This document shows positions 32,849-42,276 of a DNA stretch of 64,000 nucleotides, one piece after another. Each line of letters starts with the position of its first letter. Position 1 is the first letter of the stretch. The stretch covers positions 248,001-312,000 of the forward strand of contig DAIPGN010000001.1 in the NCBI GenBank assembly GCA_036771835.1, read 5' to 3'. The DNA is from UBA4877 sp002399285 (lineage in GTDB: Bacteria > Bacillota > Thermoanaerobacteria > Thermoanaerobacterales > UBA4877). Under the pieces are notes generated by a model. That model had not been told where the DNA came from and did not search any database. It saw nothing but the letters and a program-made list of their open reading frames with translations. Position numbers and translations under genes: made by a program.

Positions 32849-34399
32849 TTATTTTGCATACTCAATCGCCCGAGTTTCTCGTATCACATTGACCTTTATC
32901 TGACCGGGATATTCCAACTCGGTCTCTATCTTTTTAACTATTTCCCTTGCCAGTTGAAACGTATTCAAATCATCGACCTCATCGGGTTTGACTATTATAC
33001 GGATTTCTCTTCCAGCCTGTATTGCATAGGACTTCTCCACACCGTCAAAGGAGTTTGCTATATCTTCCAACTTCTCAAGACGTTTGATATACGCCTCCAA
33101 TGTCTCTTTACGTGCACCCGGCCTGGCAGCAGAAATGGCGTCCGCAGCCTGAACCAAAACTGCCTCTACGGTTCTCGGCTCCACATCGTTATGATGGGCT
33201 TCAATAGCATGAACAACACCCGGAGATTCATGATACGTTTTTGCCAATTCCGTGCTTATTTCCACATGAGAGCCTTCCATTTCCTGATCAACGGCTTTAC
33301 CTATATCATGAAGCAAACCGGCTCTTTTGGCAAGATTGACATCCGCACCAATTTCGGCAGCCATTAAACCAGCCAATTGAGCAACCTCTACCGAATGTTT
33401 CAATACATTTTGTCCATAACTCGTTCGGTATTTAAGTTTTCCAAGATATTTAATAAGTTCGGGATGGAGACCATGCACGCCGGTTTCAAAAGCTGCCTGT
33501 TCTCCCTCTTCTCTTATCTTATTCTCTATTTCTTTGCGTGCCTTTTCAACCATTTCTTCTATTCGGGCAGGATGGATCCTTCCGTCACTTATAAGCTTTT
33601 CAAGAGCTATTCGAGCAATTTCACGCCTAATCGGGTCGAAGCCGGATAAAATCACCGCTTCCGGTGTGTCATCTATAATCAGGTCTACTCCGGTCAGTGT
33701 CTCTAATGTTCTGATATTTCTACCCTCACGCCCTATAATACGTCCTTTCATTTCGTCATTTGGCAATGTCACTACGGAAACCGTCGTTTCAGCCGCCTGA
33801 TCAACCGCACACCTTTGAATTGCTGAGGTGACTATTTCTCTTGCCCTTTTCTCAGCATCCGTCTTAGCATTGTTTTCAATTTCCTTGACCATTGTCGCCG
33901 CCTCATGTTTTACTTCTTCTTCAATTTCGCTCAATAGAAGCTGCTTTGCCTGTTCGGTTGTCATCCCTGATATCCTTTCCAGTTCGGCAATCTTCTCATT
34001 GTATATAGACGCGACGTTTTCTTCCTTTTCTTGAATTTCTATCTTTTTCTTATTCAGGCCTTCGTCTCTTTGATTTAAACTTTCCTCTTTCTTATCCAAG
34101 AGCTCTTCACGCTGCAGCAGTCTTCTTTCCAATCTCTGAAGTTCATTACGTCTGTCCTTCGTTTCCTTATCAAATTCTGTCCTCAATCGATGAACTTCGT
34201 CTTTTGCTTCAAAGAGCATTTCCTTTTTGGTAGTTTCAGCTTTCTTTTCTGCTTCAATTAATAATTTTTGGGCTTCATCTTCAGCACTTTTTATTTTTGA
34301 CTCTGCTATATATTTCCTCAAAAAATAACCTATTATCAAACCTATTATCAAAGTAATAATAGCGATGATAACTGTAATAAATTGTGGTATACTTGCCAC
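32849..34399 (-). CDS. rny: Ribonuclease Y
   Basis: A 516-residue membrane-anchored endoribonuclease that starts bulk mRNA decay. One N-terminal membrane segment (about residues 5-27) is followed by a long coiled coil (about 30-190), a KH domain (GRIIGREGRNIRTLETLTGVD) and an HD domain (LLHDIGKAVDQEMEGSH). The GTG at 34399 abuts the AGGAGG site with no spacing. The ATA three codons on is perfectly spaced, so the real start is unclear. It has its own SigA promoter. Confidence 0.96.
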   Translation of the reverse strand: MASIPQFITVIIAIITLIIGLIIGYFLRKYIAESKIKSAEDEAQKLLIEAEKKAETTKKEMLFEAKDEVHRLRTEFDKETKDRRNELQRLERRLLQREELLDKKEESLNQRDEGLNKKKIEIQEKEENVASIYNEKIAELERISGMTTEQAKQLLLSEIEEEVKHEAATMVKEIENNAKTDAEKRAREIVTSAIQRCAVDQAAETTVSVVTLPNDEMKGRIIGREGRNIRTLETLTGVDLIIDDTPEAVILSGFDPIRREIARIALEKLISDGRIHPARIEEMVEKARKEIENKIREEGEQAAFETGVHGLHPELIKYLGKLKYRTSYGQNVLKHSVEVAQLAGLMAAEIGADVNLAKRAGLLHDIGKAVDQEMEGSHVEISTELAKTYHESPGVVHAIEAHHNDVEPRTVEAVLVQAADAISAARPGARKETLEAYIKRLEKLEDIANSFDGVEKSYAIQAGREIRIIVKPDEVDDLNTFQLAREIVKKIETELEYPGQIKVNVIRETRAIEYAK

Positions 34400-34432
34400 C
34401 TCCTTTACCCAAAATAATATATCCTTAATTTA

Positions 34433-34461
34433 ATTCTATTACTAAAAAAATAAAGTGTCAA
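34433..34461 (-). promoter_or_regulatory. SigA-type promoter of rny
   Basis: On the - strand TTGACA (34461-34456) and TAGAAT (34438-34433) are 17 bases apart, just after the recX stop. It matches the consensus at 11 of 12 positions and separates rny from recA-recX. Confidence 0.8.
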
Positions 34462-34469
34462 GCAATATG

Positions 34470-34946
34470 TCAATCCATATCGTTGACACTTCCAGAAAAT
34501 GTTTCTATAATTTTTTCAACGGCAATATTGATAGATTCATATGAGAAACCCCTGGTATAAAAATATTTTTTTACCTTTAATTGTATGGTTTTATCACTTA
34601 AGTCCATATCTTCGAACTTCCTAAGAATATTTTGATAAATAATTTCCGATTCGTTGTAATCCTGAACATCGGAAAATATCCTATTCATCATATCCTTATC
34701 TATTCCCTTCCTTAAAAGCTTATATGATACCTCCTTTATACTGTCGCCACTCTCAAAAAGATGGTAATCAATAAAGAGCTTCATATAAGCTTCGTCATCG
34801 ATATAGCCCTTCTCCGTCAAATAATCTATTATCTCATCTATATCGTCTTCATCTACGCTTTTCTTCCTTAACTTATTCAATACTTCCCATCGTGTGTGAG
34901 GGTTTCTTAGATAATTTAACGTATAATTTAACGCTTTATCGTTCAT
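34470..34946 (-). CDS. recX: RecX, RecA regulatory protein
   Basis: A 158-residue protein built of three-helix repeats: ALNYTLNYLRNPHTRWEVLNKLRKKSVDEDDIDEIIDYLTEKGYIDDEAYMKLFIDYH, then EVSYKLLRKGIDKDMMNRIF, and a last FYTRGFSYESINIAV repeat. RecX binds RecA filaments and limits or tunes them. It is short compared with the 200-260 residues in bacilli. It starts 17 bases after recA, fitting a recA-recX operon. Confidence 0.92.
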   Translation of the reverse strand: MNDKALNYTLNYLRNPHTRWEVLNKLRKKSVDEDDIDEIIDYLTEKGYIDDEAYMKLFIDYHLFESGDSIKEVSYKLLRKGIDKDMMNRIFSDVQDYNESEIIYQNILRKFEDMDLSDKTIQLKVKKYFYTRGFSYESINIAVEKIIETFSGSVNDMD

Positions 34947-34963
34947 TGGACTTTGAATTCCAT

Positions 34964-36004
34964 CTAATCTTCGTGACTATCGTCATCATTTTGAGTAGAA
35001 GGTGCTGCAGAGTTAAAGGCAATGCTAAAATTATCTTTGATTTTATTCTCTATTTCCAGAGCTACATCTTTGTTTTCTTTTAAATATTGTTTTGCATTTT
35101 CTCTGCCCTGACCTATCTTGTTATCGTTATATGCAAACCACGACCCGCTCTTTGATACAATGTCGAGATCAACGGCCGTGTCCAACAGGCTTCCTTCTTT
35201 TGATATGCCCTCGCCATATATTATATCAAATTCAGCCTGCTTAAATGGAGGAGCCACCTTATTCTTTACTATTTTTACCCTTGTTCGGTTACCTATTATA
35301 TCATTGCCTTGTTTGATATTGTCAATTTTTCTTACATCCATCCTGACGCTGGCATAAAATTTCAAAGCTCTTCCACCCGGTGTCGTTTCCGGATTTCCAA
35401 ACATAATTCCGACCTTCTCACGGAGTTGGTTTATAAATACAACGGTACTTTTGGACTTGCTTATAACACCTGCCAATTTTCTCAAGGCCTGAGACATCAG
35501 TCTTGCCTGCAGACCGACATGAGAATCTCCCATATTGCCGTCGATCTCCGCCTTGGGTACCAGCGCAGCCACGGAGTCAATGACTATAATATCAATAGCT
35601 CCACTCCTGACAAGGGCCTCGGCAATTTCCAATGCCTCTTCACCGGTATCCGGCTGAGAAATAAGAAGATTGTCCGTATCCACGCCTAGATTTTTAGCAT
35701 ATGCAGGATCAAGCGCATGTTCGGCATCAATAAATGCTGCAATACCGCCAAGCTTTTGTGCCTCCGCTATAATATGAAGTGCTATAGTGGTCTTACCGGA
35801 TGACTCCGGCCCGAATATTTCCACAACCCGGCCGCGCGGCACGCCTCCCACGCCTAAAGCGACATCCAGGCAAATCGATCCGGTGGGTATTACATCATTG
35901 ACCATAAAAGACGGGTTTTCACCGAGTTTCATTATTGAACCCTTTCCGAACTGTTTTTCGATCTGTCCGATTGCAATTTCCAGTGCCTTATCTTTTTCTA
36001 TCAT
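34964..36004 (-). CDS. recA: Recombinase A
   Basis: A 346-residue recombinase that forms filaments on single-stranded DNA, promotes strand exchange and triggers LexA cleavage. Walker A GPESSGKTTIALH, IDAEHALDPAYAKNLGVD, the IIVIDSVAALVPKAEI Walker B, the L2 region FINQLREKVGIMFGNPETTPGGRALKFY and an acidic C-terminal tail (QNDDDSHED) are all present. It lies 32 bases after cinA. No SOS box is visible in that gap. Confidence 0.98.
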   Translation of the reverse strand: MIEKDKALEIAIGQIEKQFGKGSIMKLGENPSFMVNDVIPTGSICLDVALGVGGVPRGRVVEIFGPESSGKTTIALHIIAEAQKLGGIAAFIDAEHALDPAYAKNLGVDTDNLLISQPDTGEEALEIAEALVRSGAIDIIVIDSVAALVPKAEIDGNMGDSHVGLQARLMSQALRKLAGVISKSKSTVVFINQLREKVGIMFGNPETTPGGRALKFYASVRMDVRKIDNIKQGNDIIGNRTRVKIVKNKVAPPFKQAEFDIIYGEGISKEGSLLDTAVDLDIVSKSGSWFAYNDNKIGQGRENAKQYLKENKDVALEIENKIKDNFSIAFNSAAPSTQNDDDSHED

Positions 36005-36036
36005 TTTTTCACCTGAAAATCAGGCTGATCCCCCTC

Positions 36037-37272
36037 TCAAATATATTTTATTATATACTTTCTAAGTTCATTTAAAGCTGTCAGCGAGGCATAGTTCTTA
36101 AACCATATCCTGTTTCCTCGCGAAATAAATTTATAGGTCTCATTTCCATATTTAGAACTGATGCCTACATAGAACAAGCCGACAGGTTTATTTTCAACTG
36201 CATTGGGGCCTGCGATTCCAGTTATCGATAATCCTATGGAGGTGTCCGACTTCTTTCTTATCCCTTCAGCCATGAATTCAGCTGTTTCACTGCTGACGGC
36301 ACCGTATTTATCTATTATATCCTGCGGTATTGCGAGTTCCTTTATTTTAGCTTCATTGGCATATGTGACTTCACATAATTTTAAAGACTGGGATATGCCT
36401 CCGATATCAGTGAGGAGATTTGCTATATTCCCGCCTGTACAGGATTCTGCAACAGCTATTGTAAGTTTATTGCCTATTAAAAGGTCAGCTACCATGGATG
36501 GTATTGTATCTGCATCTATTCCGTAAATATATTCCCCTAATCTATCGCGGATTTGTTGCTCCGTAGCTTGTATCATATCAAAGGCTTCATCGCTGCCATG
36601 AGCTTTTGCAGTTATCCTTAAGGTAACTGAACCTCCTCCTACTAATGGGGCTATAGTAGGATTGGTCTGGTTATCTATAATATCTTTTATCCTCTCTTCT
36701 GTTTCAGATTCACTTATGCCAAACAATTTAAGTACTCTGGATTCGATCACAGTCTTATACCCGATTTTAGAAAGAATATACGATATGACAGTTTCCCTGA
36801 ACATTGGCTGAAGTTCATTAGGCGGGCCTGGTAAAACGACAAATATTTTTGAATCGGACTCAATTATACATCCGGGTGCCGTACCGTTATTATTGGGAAT
36901 CAATTTGCTGCCTTCGGGAAACATCCATTGCTTTTTATTATTCTCCGGAATTTTTTTTGAGTGAAAATGCTCTATGACATGATCTTTTGCCTGTGGGAAT
37001 TCAACTAATTTCATATTGAGGAATTCACTGACTGTTTCTTTAGTGAGGTCATCCTCAGTGGGGCCTAAACCCCCCGTGAATATTATCAGATCCGATCGCC
37101 CGGATGCAGTCTTTATCACATTCAGTAATCTATCTCGGTTATCTCCCACCGTTGTATGATAATAAATATCGATCCCAATTGGGGCTGATTCTTGAGATAT
37201 ATATTGGGCATCGGTATTGCATATCTGCCCCAACAACAATTCAGTACCTACTGAAATAATTTCCGCCTTCAT
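36037..37272 (-). CDS. cinA: CinA, competence/damage-inducible protein
   Basis: A 411-residue protein with an N-terminal molybdopterin-binding-like domain (MKAEIISVGTELLLGQICNTDAQYI, then IFTGGLGPTEDDLTKET) and a C-terminal amidase-like CinA domain (IAVAESCTGGNIANLLTD). Related enzymes hydrolyse ADP-ribose or NMN. The cinA-recA order is conserved in Firmicutes. The pgsA gene that often precedes cinA is absent here. AAGGGATAGG precedes the ATG. Confidence 0.95.
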   Translation of the reverse strand: MKAEIISVGTELLLGQICNTDAQYISQESAPIGIDIYYHTTVGDNRDRLLNVIKTASGRSDLIIFTGGLGPTEDDLTKETVSEFLNMKLVEFPQAKDHVIEHFHSKKIPENNKKQWMFPEGSKLIPNNNGTAPGCIIESDSKIFVVLPGPPNELQPMFRETVISYILSKIGYKTVIESRVLKLFGISESETEERIKDIIDNQTNPTIAPLVGGGSVTLRITAKAHGSDEAFDMIQATEQQIRDRLGEYIYGIDADTIPSMVADLLIGNKLTIAVAESCTGGNIANLLTDIGGISQSLKLCEVTYANEAKIKELAIPQDIIDKYGAVSSETAEFMAEGIRKKSDTSIGLSITGIAGPNAVENKPVGLFYVGISSKYGNETYKFISRGNRIWFKNYASLTALNELRKYIIKYI

Positions 37273-37386
37273 TACCTATCCCTTCGCTCTAATAAATATT
37301 ATATATCAGTCATACCAACTTGTATATATGATCAAGCCATAAACGATCATTGCAACATAATTTCCACCGTCTCGTTACGGTATTAT

Positions 37387-38727
37387 TTATTGATATGTCC
37401 CATCATCACCAAGAGCATCTCCCTCGAGATCGTAAATATTCGTCTTCGTAGTCAATGCTTTTACGAAATCACCTATGTTCAAATTTGTTTTGCTGTTTAC
37501 ATAATAATTTCCGTCAACCTCCGGGGCCTGGCCGTAATATCTCCCCTTATACCTGCCCTCACTGATCTTTTCTTCAATAAGGACATCGAATACCTTTCCT
37601 ACCCTTTTGCTATTTTTGCTATATGAGATCTTCCTCTGTAACAGCATTACCTCTTTCTTTCTGTCCGTTTTTACTTTACTTTTGATCTGCCCCGGCAAAT
37701 CATATGCCTCCGTGCCTTCCTCCCGCGAGTAAGAAAATACGCCTAAATTATCAAACCTCATTTCTTTCATGAAGCTGATCAGTTTGTGAAATTCTTCTTC
37801 GCTCTCGCCGGGGTATCCCACCATCAAAGTAGTCCTAAGCACTATATTGGGTATATTTTTTTTCAGATTTTTAATAATGGAAATCAAATGTTTATTAGAA
37901 GAATCCCGATGCATGCTCTTTAAAATCCTATCGCTGCAGTGCTGTATGGGTATGTCAAGATAATGGCAGATCTTAGGTTCACTCTTTATAACATCCACGA
38001 GTTCATCCGTTATTGCTTCGGGATAACAATACATAAGCCGTATCCACTGAATCCCGTCGACACTAGAGAGCTGCCTAAGCAGGTCCCCCAAAGCCATTTT
38101 TTTATATATATCCATACCATAGCGCGCCGTATCCTGTGCCACAATTACTATTTCCCTTACTCCATTATGTGAAAGCATATTTACCTCATCGACTATGCTT
38201 TCAATAGTTCTGCTTTTATATCTCCCCTTTATAGACGGTATGGTACAAAAACTGCAATTATTGTTGCATCCCTCGGATATCTTTACATATGCCATATACG
38301 TGGGAGTAGATAAAATTCTCGGATATTCTTTTATGTATACGTCTCTTTCCGTATCGCTGAATTTAACCGAACCCTCCATGGCTTTTATTGCATTTACAAT
38401 ACCTTCCGGACTGGGAGCCGATATGACAGCATCTATTTCCGGCATTTCGCCAAGCAAATCATCCTTATATCTTTGTACAAGACATCCTGTCACCATTAGA
38501 TACTTAAGTTTACCAACCTTTTTTAGCTTACCTATATTAATAATCTGCTCAATCGATTCCAAAGAGGCGGCCGATATAAATCCGCATGTATTGATTATGG
38601 CAATGTCCGCTTCATTGACATCGTTGGTCAAATCATAGCCTTCCTCTCTGACAGCATACAGAATATGCTCTGATTCCACCAAATTTTTTGAGCAGCCAAG
38701 TGATATTAAACATATTTTATAAGACAA
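37387..38727 (-). CDS. rimO: RimO, ribosomal protein S12 methylthiotransferase
   Basis: A 446-residue radical-SAM enzyme that methylthiolates an aspartate of ribosomal protein S12. N-terminal cluster cysteines: SLGCSKNLVESE, NTCGF, VTGCLVQRY. Radical SAM: EGCNNNCSFCTIPSIKGRYKSR. The C-terminal TRAM domain is seen as RYYGQAPEVDGNYYV. The SLGCSKN and IKGRYKSR variants separate RimO from MiaB. TTG start at 38727, with GGAGAGTATAG upstream overlapping the ftsK end. Confidence 0.95.
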   Translation of the reverse strand: MSYKICLISLGCSKNLVESEHILYAVREEGYDLTNDVNEADIAIINTCGFISAASLESIEQIINIGKLKKVGKLKYLMVTGCLVQRYKDDLLGEMPEIDAVISAPSPEGIVNAIKAMEGSVKFSDTERDVYIKEYPRILSTPTYMAYVKISEGCNNNCSFCTIPSIKGRYKSRTIESIVDEVNMLSHNGVREIVIVAQDTARYGMDIYKKMALGDLLRQLSSVDGIQWIRLMYCYPEAITDELVDVIKSEPKICHYLDIPIQHCSDRILKSMHRDSSNKHLISIIKNLKKNIPNIVLRTTLMVGYPGESEEEFHKLISFMKEMRFDNLGVFSYSREEGTEAYDLPGQIKSKVKTDRKKEVMLLQRKISYSKNSKRVGKVFDVLIEEKISEGRYKGRYYGQAPEVDGNYYVNSKTNLNIGDFVKALTTKTNIYDLEGDALGDDGTYQ

Positions 38728-38730
38728 TAA

Positions 38731-40878
38731 CTATACTCTCCTCTCCTCATTAAAAAACTTTTGCCATTGTTCATTCGTTATGAGAACATCCCTGGGTTTC
38801 CCATTATCATATTTGCTTACAAACCCCAATTCTTCCATCTGTTCTATAATTCTTGCGGCTCTATTATAGCCTATTCGCAATCTTCTTTGCAATAGCGATG
38901 CGGACGCCTGATTACTCTCCAAAATTACCTCCACGGCCTTTGGCAATAATTCATCATTGTCATTCATATCGTTGTCTTTTTGTTTCTCTTCCTCGATTAC
39001 ATCCTCAACATTCTTATCATAATTGGAAGGATATTTTTCTTTTAGATAACTTACTACTGACTGTACTTCTTCCTCGGCTATATATGCGCCCTGGACCCTG
39101 ACAGGTTTATTGATCCCGATAGGCATATAAAGCATGTCGCCCTTCCCCAAAAGTTTTTCCGCGCCGGCCACATCCAATATTGTTCTCGAATCTATCTGAG
39201 AGGAAACGGCAAAAGAAATCCTTGAGGGGATATTTGCCTTTATTATTCCGGTAATGACATTGACGGACGGTCTTTGAGTAGCGATTATCAAATGTATACC
39301 GGCAGCTCTGGCCATTTGGGCCAGTCTGCATATATAATCCTCTACTTCTGCAGGAGATACCATCATGAGATCCGATAATTCGTCGATTATAATTACGATT
39401 TTGGGTATATATTTATCCGCTTCATTCTCATAGATCTTGTTATAGCCATCTATATCCCTGACATTATTTTCAGCAAAAATCTTATACCTGCTTATCATTT
39501 CCTGAACCGCCCAATTTAAAGCCTGCGCCGCTTTCAGAGGATCGGTAACTACAGGTATCAGCAGATGCGGTATACCGTTATAGACGCCCAATTCGACCAC
39601 CTTTGGATCGATAAGTATCAGCCTTACCTGATTTGGCGGAGATTTATACAGTAAACTGATTATTATAGTATTGAGACAAACACTTTTGCCTGATCCTGTC
39701 GCGCCGGCAATCAATAAATGCGGCATAGACGTCAGATCGCCGACCACATTATTGCCCGTGATATCCTTGCCCAAAGCAATGGTAAGGTCAGACTTACTGT
39801 CCCGAAATTCATTTCCGGCAAGGACCTCTCTTATAAATACCGGGTTGATTTTCTTATTCGGAACCTCTATACCAACCGCAGATTTACCGGGTATAGGCGC
39901 TTCGATCCTGATTCCCTGGGTTGCCATAGCCAAGGCTATATCGTCCTGCAGGCTTAAAATTCTGCTGACTTTCACTCCGGGACTCAATTGAAGTTCGTAT
40001 CTTGTAACCGCCGGACCATGATTGATTTGGATAACCTTAGCCTCTATTCCGAAATTGAAAAGAGACTGCTCCAGGATTCTCGCATTCTCGACGTAATCAT
40101 GTTTTAAATCTTTAGGTTTTTTATTAGGATTATTGAGAAGATCAATATCGGGCACGTCATAATCAAACACAGAATTAATTATTCCTGCGTTGTTTGATTT
40201 ACCCTCGGTATTGTGATCTTTGCCTTGATCCAGAAAATCGACTATTTTTATATTTGTCGGTTCATTCCGGTCAGGTTTATTTTCCAGAAGAGGTTTTTCC
40301 TTATCCATTTTAGTGTCTTGCTCCATCGCTGCAGACGCTTCTAACACTGAGGGATGCTTTCTATTAATGATACTGCCGATTATCTCCTTAATGTATCTTC
40401 CGTCGATCATAACTATTATACCTAATATAATGGCTAATATCAGCACAACATAACTTCCCGTAATTCCAAATAGGGATATAAAAGTATATCCAAGTATACC
40501 TCCTACCAAACCGCCGCTGCTTTTGATATTGCTTACGGACACATTGTTGGCTATATATTGGCTGAAGGATTTTACTTCGGGATAGTTGTATATATTTATT
40601 AATGATAATAATGCCAGATAAATAAAAAATAGCATATAGATCTTATTACTGTATTTTAGGGTTTTGTACGCATAGATGCTGTTAAACGCCAAGAGTATCA
40701 AAAGAACTGAAAAACCTATTTTACCATCACCAAAAAGATATTGAAAGGAATCCCTCAAGAATTTGCCTATTATACCTGTATCTTCGCTGATATTACTTAT
40801 AAAAGCAAAAACAGATATGATCAGCAGAGCTATATACATAAGGAGGACGTATTGCTTATTATCGATTTTATTTTTCAA
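38731..40878 (-). CDS. spoIIIE: FtsK/SpoIIIE DNA translocase
   Basis: A 715-residue membrane DNA pump moving chromosomes through the division or spore septum. Four predicted N-terminal membrane segments (about residues 10-160), a linker, then the motor with Walker A IAGATGSGKSVCLNTIIISLLY, IDPKVVELGVYNGIPHLL and IVIIIDELSDLMM. The C-terminal gamma domain (SASLLQRRLRIGYNRAARIIEQMEELGFV) reads polar DNA motifs. The tepA-ylzJ-spoIIIE order matches B. subtilis. At cell division such a motor also works with a Xer recombinase at dif. Confidence 0.95.
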   Translation of the reverse strand: MKNKIDNKQYVLLMYIALLIISVFAFISNISEDTGIIGKFLRDSFQYLFGDGKIGFSVLLILLAFNSIYAYKTLKYSNKIYMLFFIYLALLSLINIYNYPEVKSFSQYIANNVSVSNIKSSGGLVGGILGYTFISLFGITGSYVVLILAIILGIIVMIDGRYIKEIIGSIINRKHPSVLEASAAMEQDTKMDKEKPLLENKPDRNEPTNIKIVDFLDQGKDHNTEGKSNNAGIINSVFDYDVPDIDLLNNPNKKPKDLKHDYVENARILEQSLFNFGIEAKVIQINHGPAVTRYELQLSPGVKVSRILSLQDDIALAMATQGIRIEAPIPGKSAVGIEVPNKKINPVFIREVLAGNEFRDSKSDLTIALGKDITGNNVVGDLTSMPHLLIAGATGSGKSVCLNTIIISLLYKSPPNQVRLILIDPKVVELGVYNGIPHLLIPVVTDPLKAAQALNWAVQEMISRYKIFAENNVRDIDGYNKIYENEADKYIPKIVIIIDELSDLMMVSPAEVEDYICRLAQMARAAGIHLIIATQRPSVNVITGIIKANIPSRISFAVSSQIDSRTILDVAGAEKLLGKGDMLYMPIGINKPVRVQGAYIAEEEVQSVVSYLKEKYPSNYDKNVEDVIEEEKQKDNDMNDNDELLPKAVEVILESNQASASLLQRRLRIGYNRAARIIEQMEELGFVSKYDNGKPRDVLITNEQWQKFFNEERRV

Positions 40879-40945
40879 AATTTTCTTCCCCCTTTATCAA
40901 TAAGAAACGTACATATTTAATTATATAACAAAAAACCAAGAAGTT

Positions 40946-41173
40946 CTATATTAGGAAATTCAGCATATTCCTCTTTTTAAGTATTGTACCGGGAGCAATT
41001 GCCGGGTTCATATAATCGCTTAAATTTAAAGAAAAAATATCGAAGATCATGTATTCATTCTCGTTGATCTCTTCCAACTTATACACAACATCATTTTTTT
41101 GGATATCAAAAAACTTTCTCGGTTTTTCCATGTCCATATATAGAATATCCGGAGGAACAACAGTATAATACAT
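40946..41173 (-). CDS. ylzJ: YlzJ-like small protein
   Basis: A 75-residue conserved protein of unknown function (YTVVPPDILYMDME at the N terminus, NPAIAPGTILKK near the end). The position between tepA and spoIIIE is the same as in B. subtilis. No signal peptide or membrane segment. It begins 12 bases after tepA. Confidence 0.85.
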   Translation of the reverse strand: MYYTVVPPDILYMDMEKPRKFFDIQKNDVVYKLEEINENEYMIFDIFSLNLSDYMNPAIAPGTILKKRNMLNFLI

Positions 41174-41185
41174 TCGATCTCACCT

Positions 41186-41887
41186 CTATGAGTTTTGGTT
41201 AATCATATCACGCAGTTTCTTAAGTGCCTGACTTACCCCTCCAACTTCATCGATCAGTTTACATTCCACGGCATCTCGTCCAATCAATATAGTTCCCACA
41301 TCTGTAGCCAGTTCACCAGTTTTTAGCATCAATCTCAAAAATTCCTCCTTTTCTATTCCTGAATTTCTGATTACAAAATCAACCACACGGTCCTGCATCT
41401 TATTAAAATACTCAAATGTTTGAGGCACTCCTACGATCAATCCGTTCATCCTTATGGGGTGAATGGTCATCGAGGCGCTGGGTACAATAAATGAATAGTT
41501 TGTAGATACGGCAAGCGGTACACCTATACTGTGACCCCCGCCGACCACCAGAGAAACCGTGGGTTTCGATATAGAGGATATCATCTCCGCTATGGCCAAG
41601 CCCGCTTCCACATCGCCCCCAACGGTATTCAGTATGACCAGCAGCCCCTTTATATTAGGGTTATCATCAATCCCAACAATCTGTGGTATGACATGTTCAT
41701 ACTTTGTCGTCTTGTTTTGCGGGGGCAATATTATATGCCCTTCTATCTGTCCTATAATTGGCAGACAATATATGTCGCTTTGAAAATTAGGCATGTTCGA
41801 AACGCCAAACTGGTTAATATCGGTGGCTTGATTCTCCCCCGTATTATCTTCATCTTTAACGGAAATATCGTTTATTTTATCTCTCAT
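41186..41887 (-). CDS. tepA: TepA, ClpP-family serine protease
   Basis: A 233-residue ClpP-fold protease, called translocation-enhancing protein in B. subtilis. LLVILNTVGGDVEAGLAIAEMI is the oxyanion region and VVGGGHSIGVPLAVSTNYSFIVPSASMTIHPI has the nucleophile Ser and the His. The N-terminal 45 residues are polar and variable. It follows the spoVAE gene by 19 bases, so it may be co-transcribed with the spoVA cluster; in Bacillus the two loci are apart. Confidence 0.9.
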   Translation of the reverse strand: MRDKINDISVKDEDNTGENQATDINQFGVSNMPNFQSDIYCLPIIGQIEGHIILPPQNKTTKYEHVIPQIVGIDDNPNIKGLLVILNTVGGDVEAGLAIAEMISSISKPTVSLVVGGGHSIGVPLAVSTNYSFIVPSASMTIHPIRMNGLIVGVPQTFEYFNKMQDRVVDFVIRNSGIEKEEFLRLMLKTGELATDVGTILIGRDAVECKLIDEVGGVSQALKKLRDMINQNS

Positions 41888-41906
41888 CTATACCAACCTT
41901 TCTTAT

Positions 41907-42263
41907 CTATGGTTTTGTCTTTGGATTAAAAATTATCGCCATGAGATATCCGAAAATGATTGCGGCGCTTATGCCGCCTGCCGTTGCCGTAAGACCGCCC
42001 GTGAATACGCCCAATAACCCATCCTCTCTAACCCCCTTGATCGCGCCCTGAGCCAAGCTATGTCCAAAACCGGTCAATGGAATCGTAGCGCCGGCTCCTC
42101 CTATATCGACAATTTTTTGGTAAATGCCCAGCGCACTCAATATCGCTCCAGCGGTAACATAGATAACAAGTATCCTACCGGAGGTCAGCTTTGTAGTATC
42201 TATAAGTATCTGGGCAATCACGCATAATATTCCTCCTACTATAAAAGCGTTGAGATAATCCAT
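41907..42263 (-). CDS. spoVAE: Stage V sporulation protein AE
   Basis: A 118-residue integral membrane protein with about four membrane segments and the signature GGAGATIPLTGFGHSLAQGAIKGV. Part of the SpoVA channel that takes dipicolinic acid into the forespore and releases it at germination. Corresponds to the Bacillus SpoVAEb form. AGGGTAG precedes the ATG. Paralog of SpoVAC at 43318. Confidence 0.95.
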   Translation of the reverse strand: MDYLNAFIVGGILCVIAQILIDTTKLTSGRILVIYVTAGAILSALGIYQKIVDIGGAGATIPLTGFGHSLAQGAIKGVREDGLLGVFTGGLTATAGGISAAIIFGYLMAIIFNPKTKP

Positions 42264-42276
42264 AAACTACCCTCCA

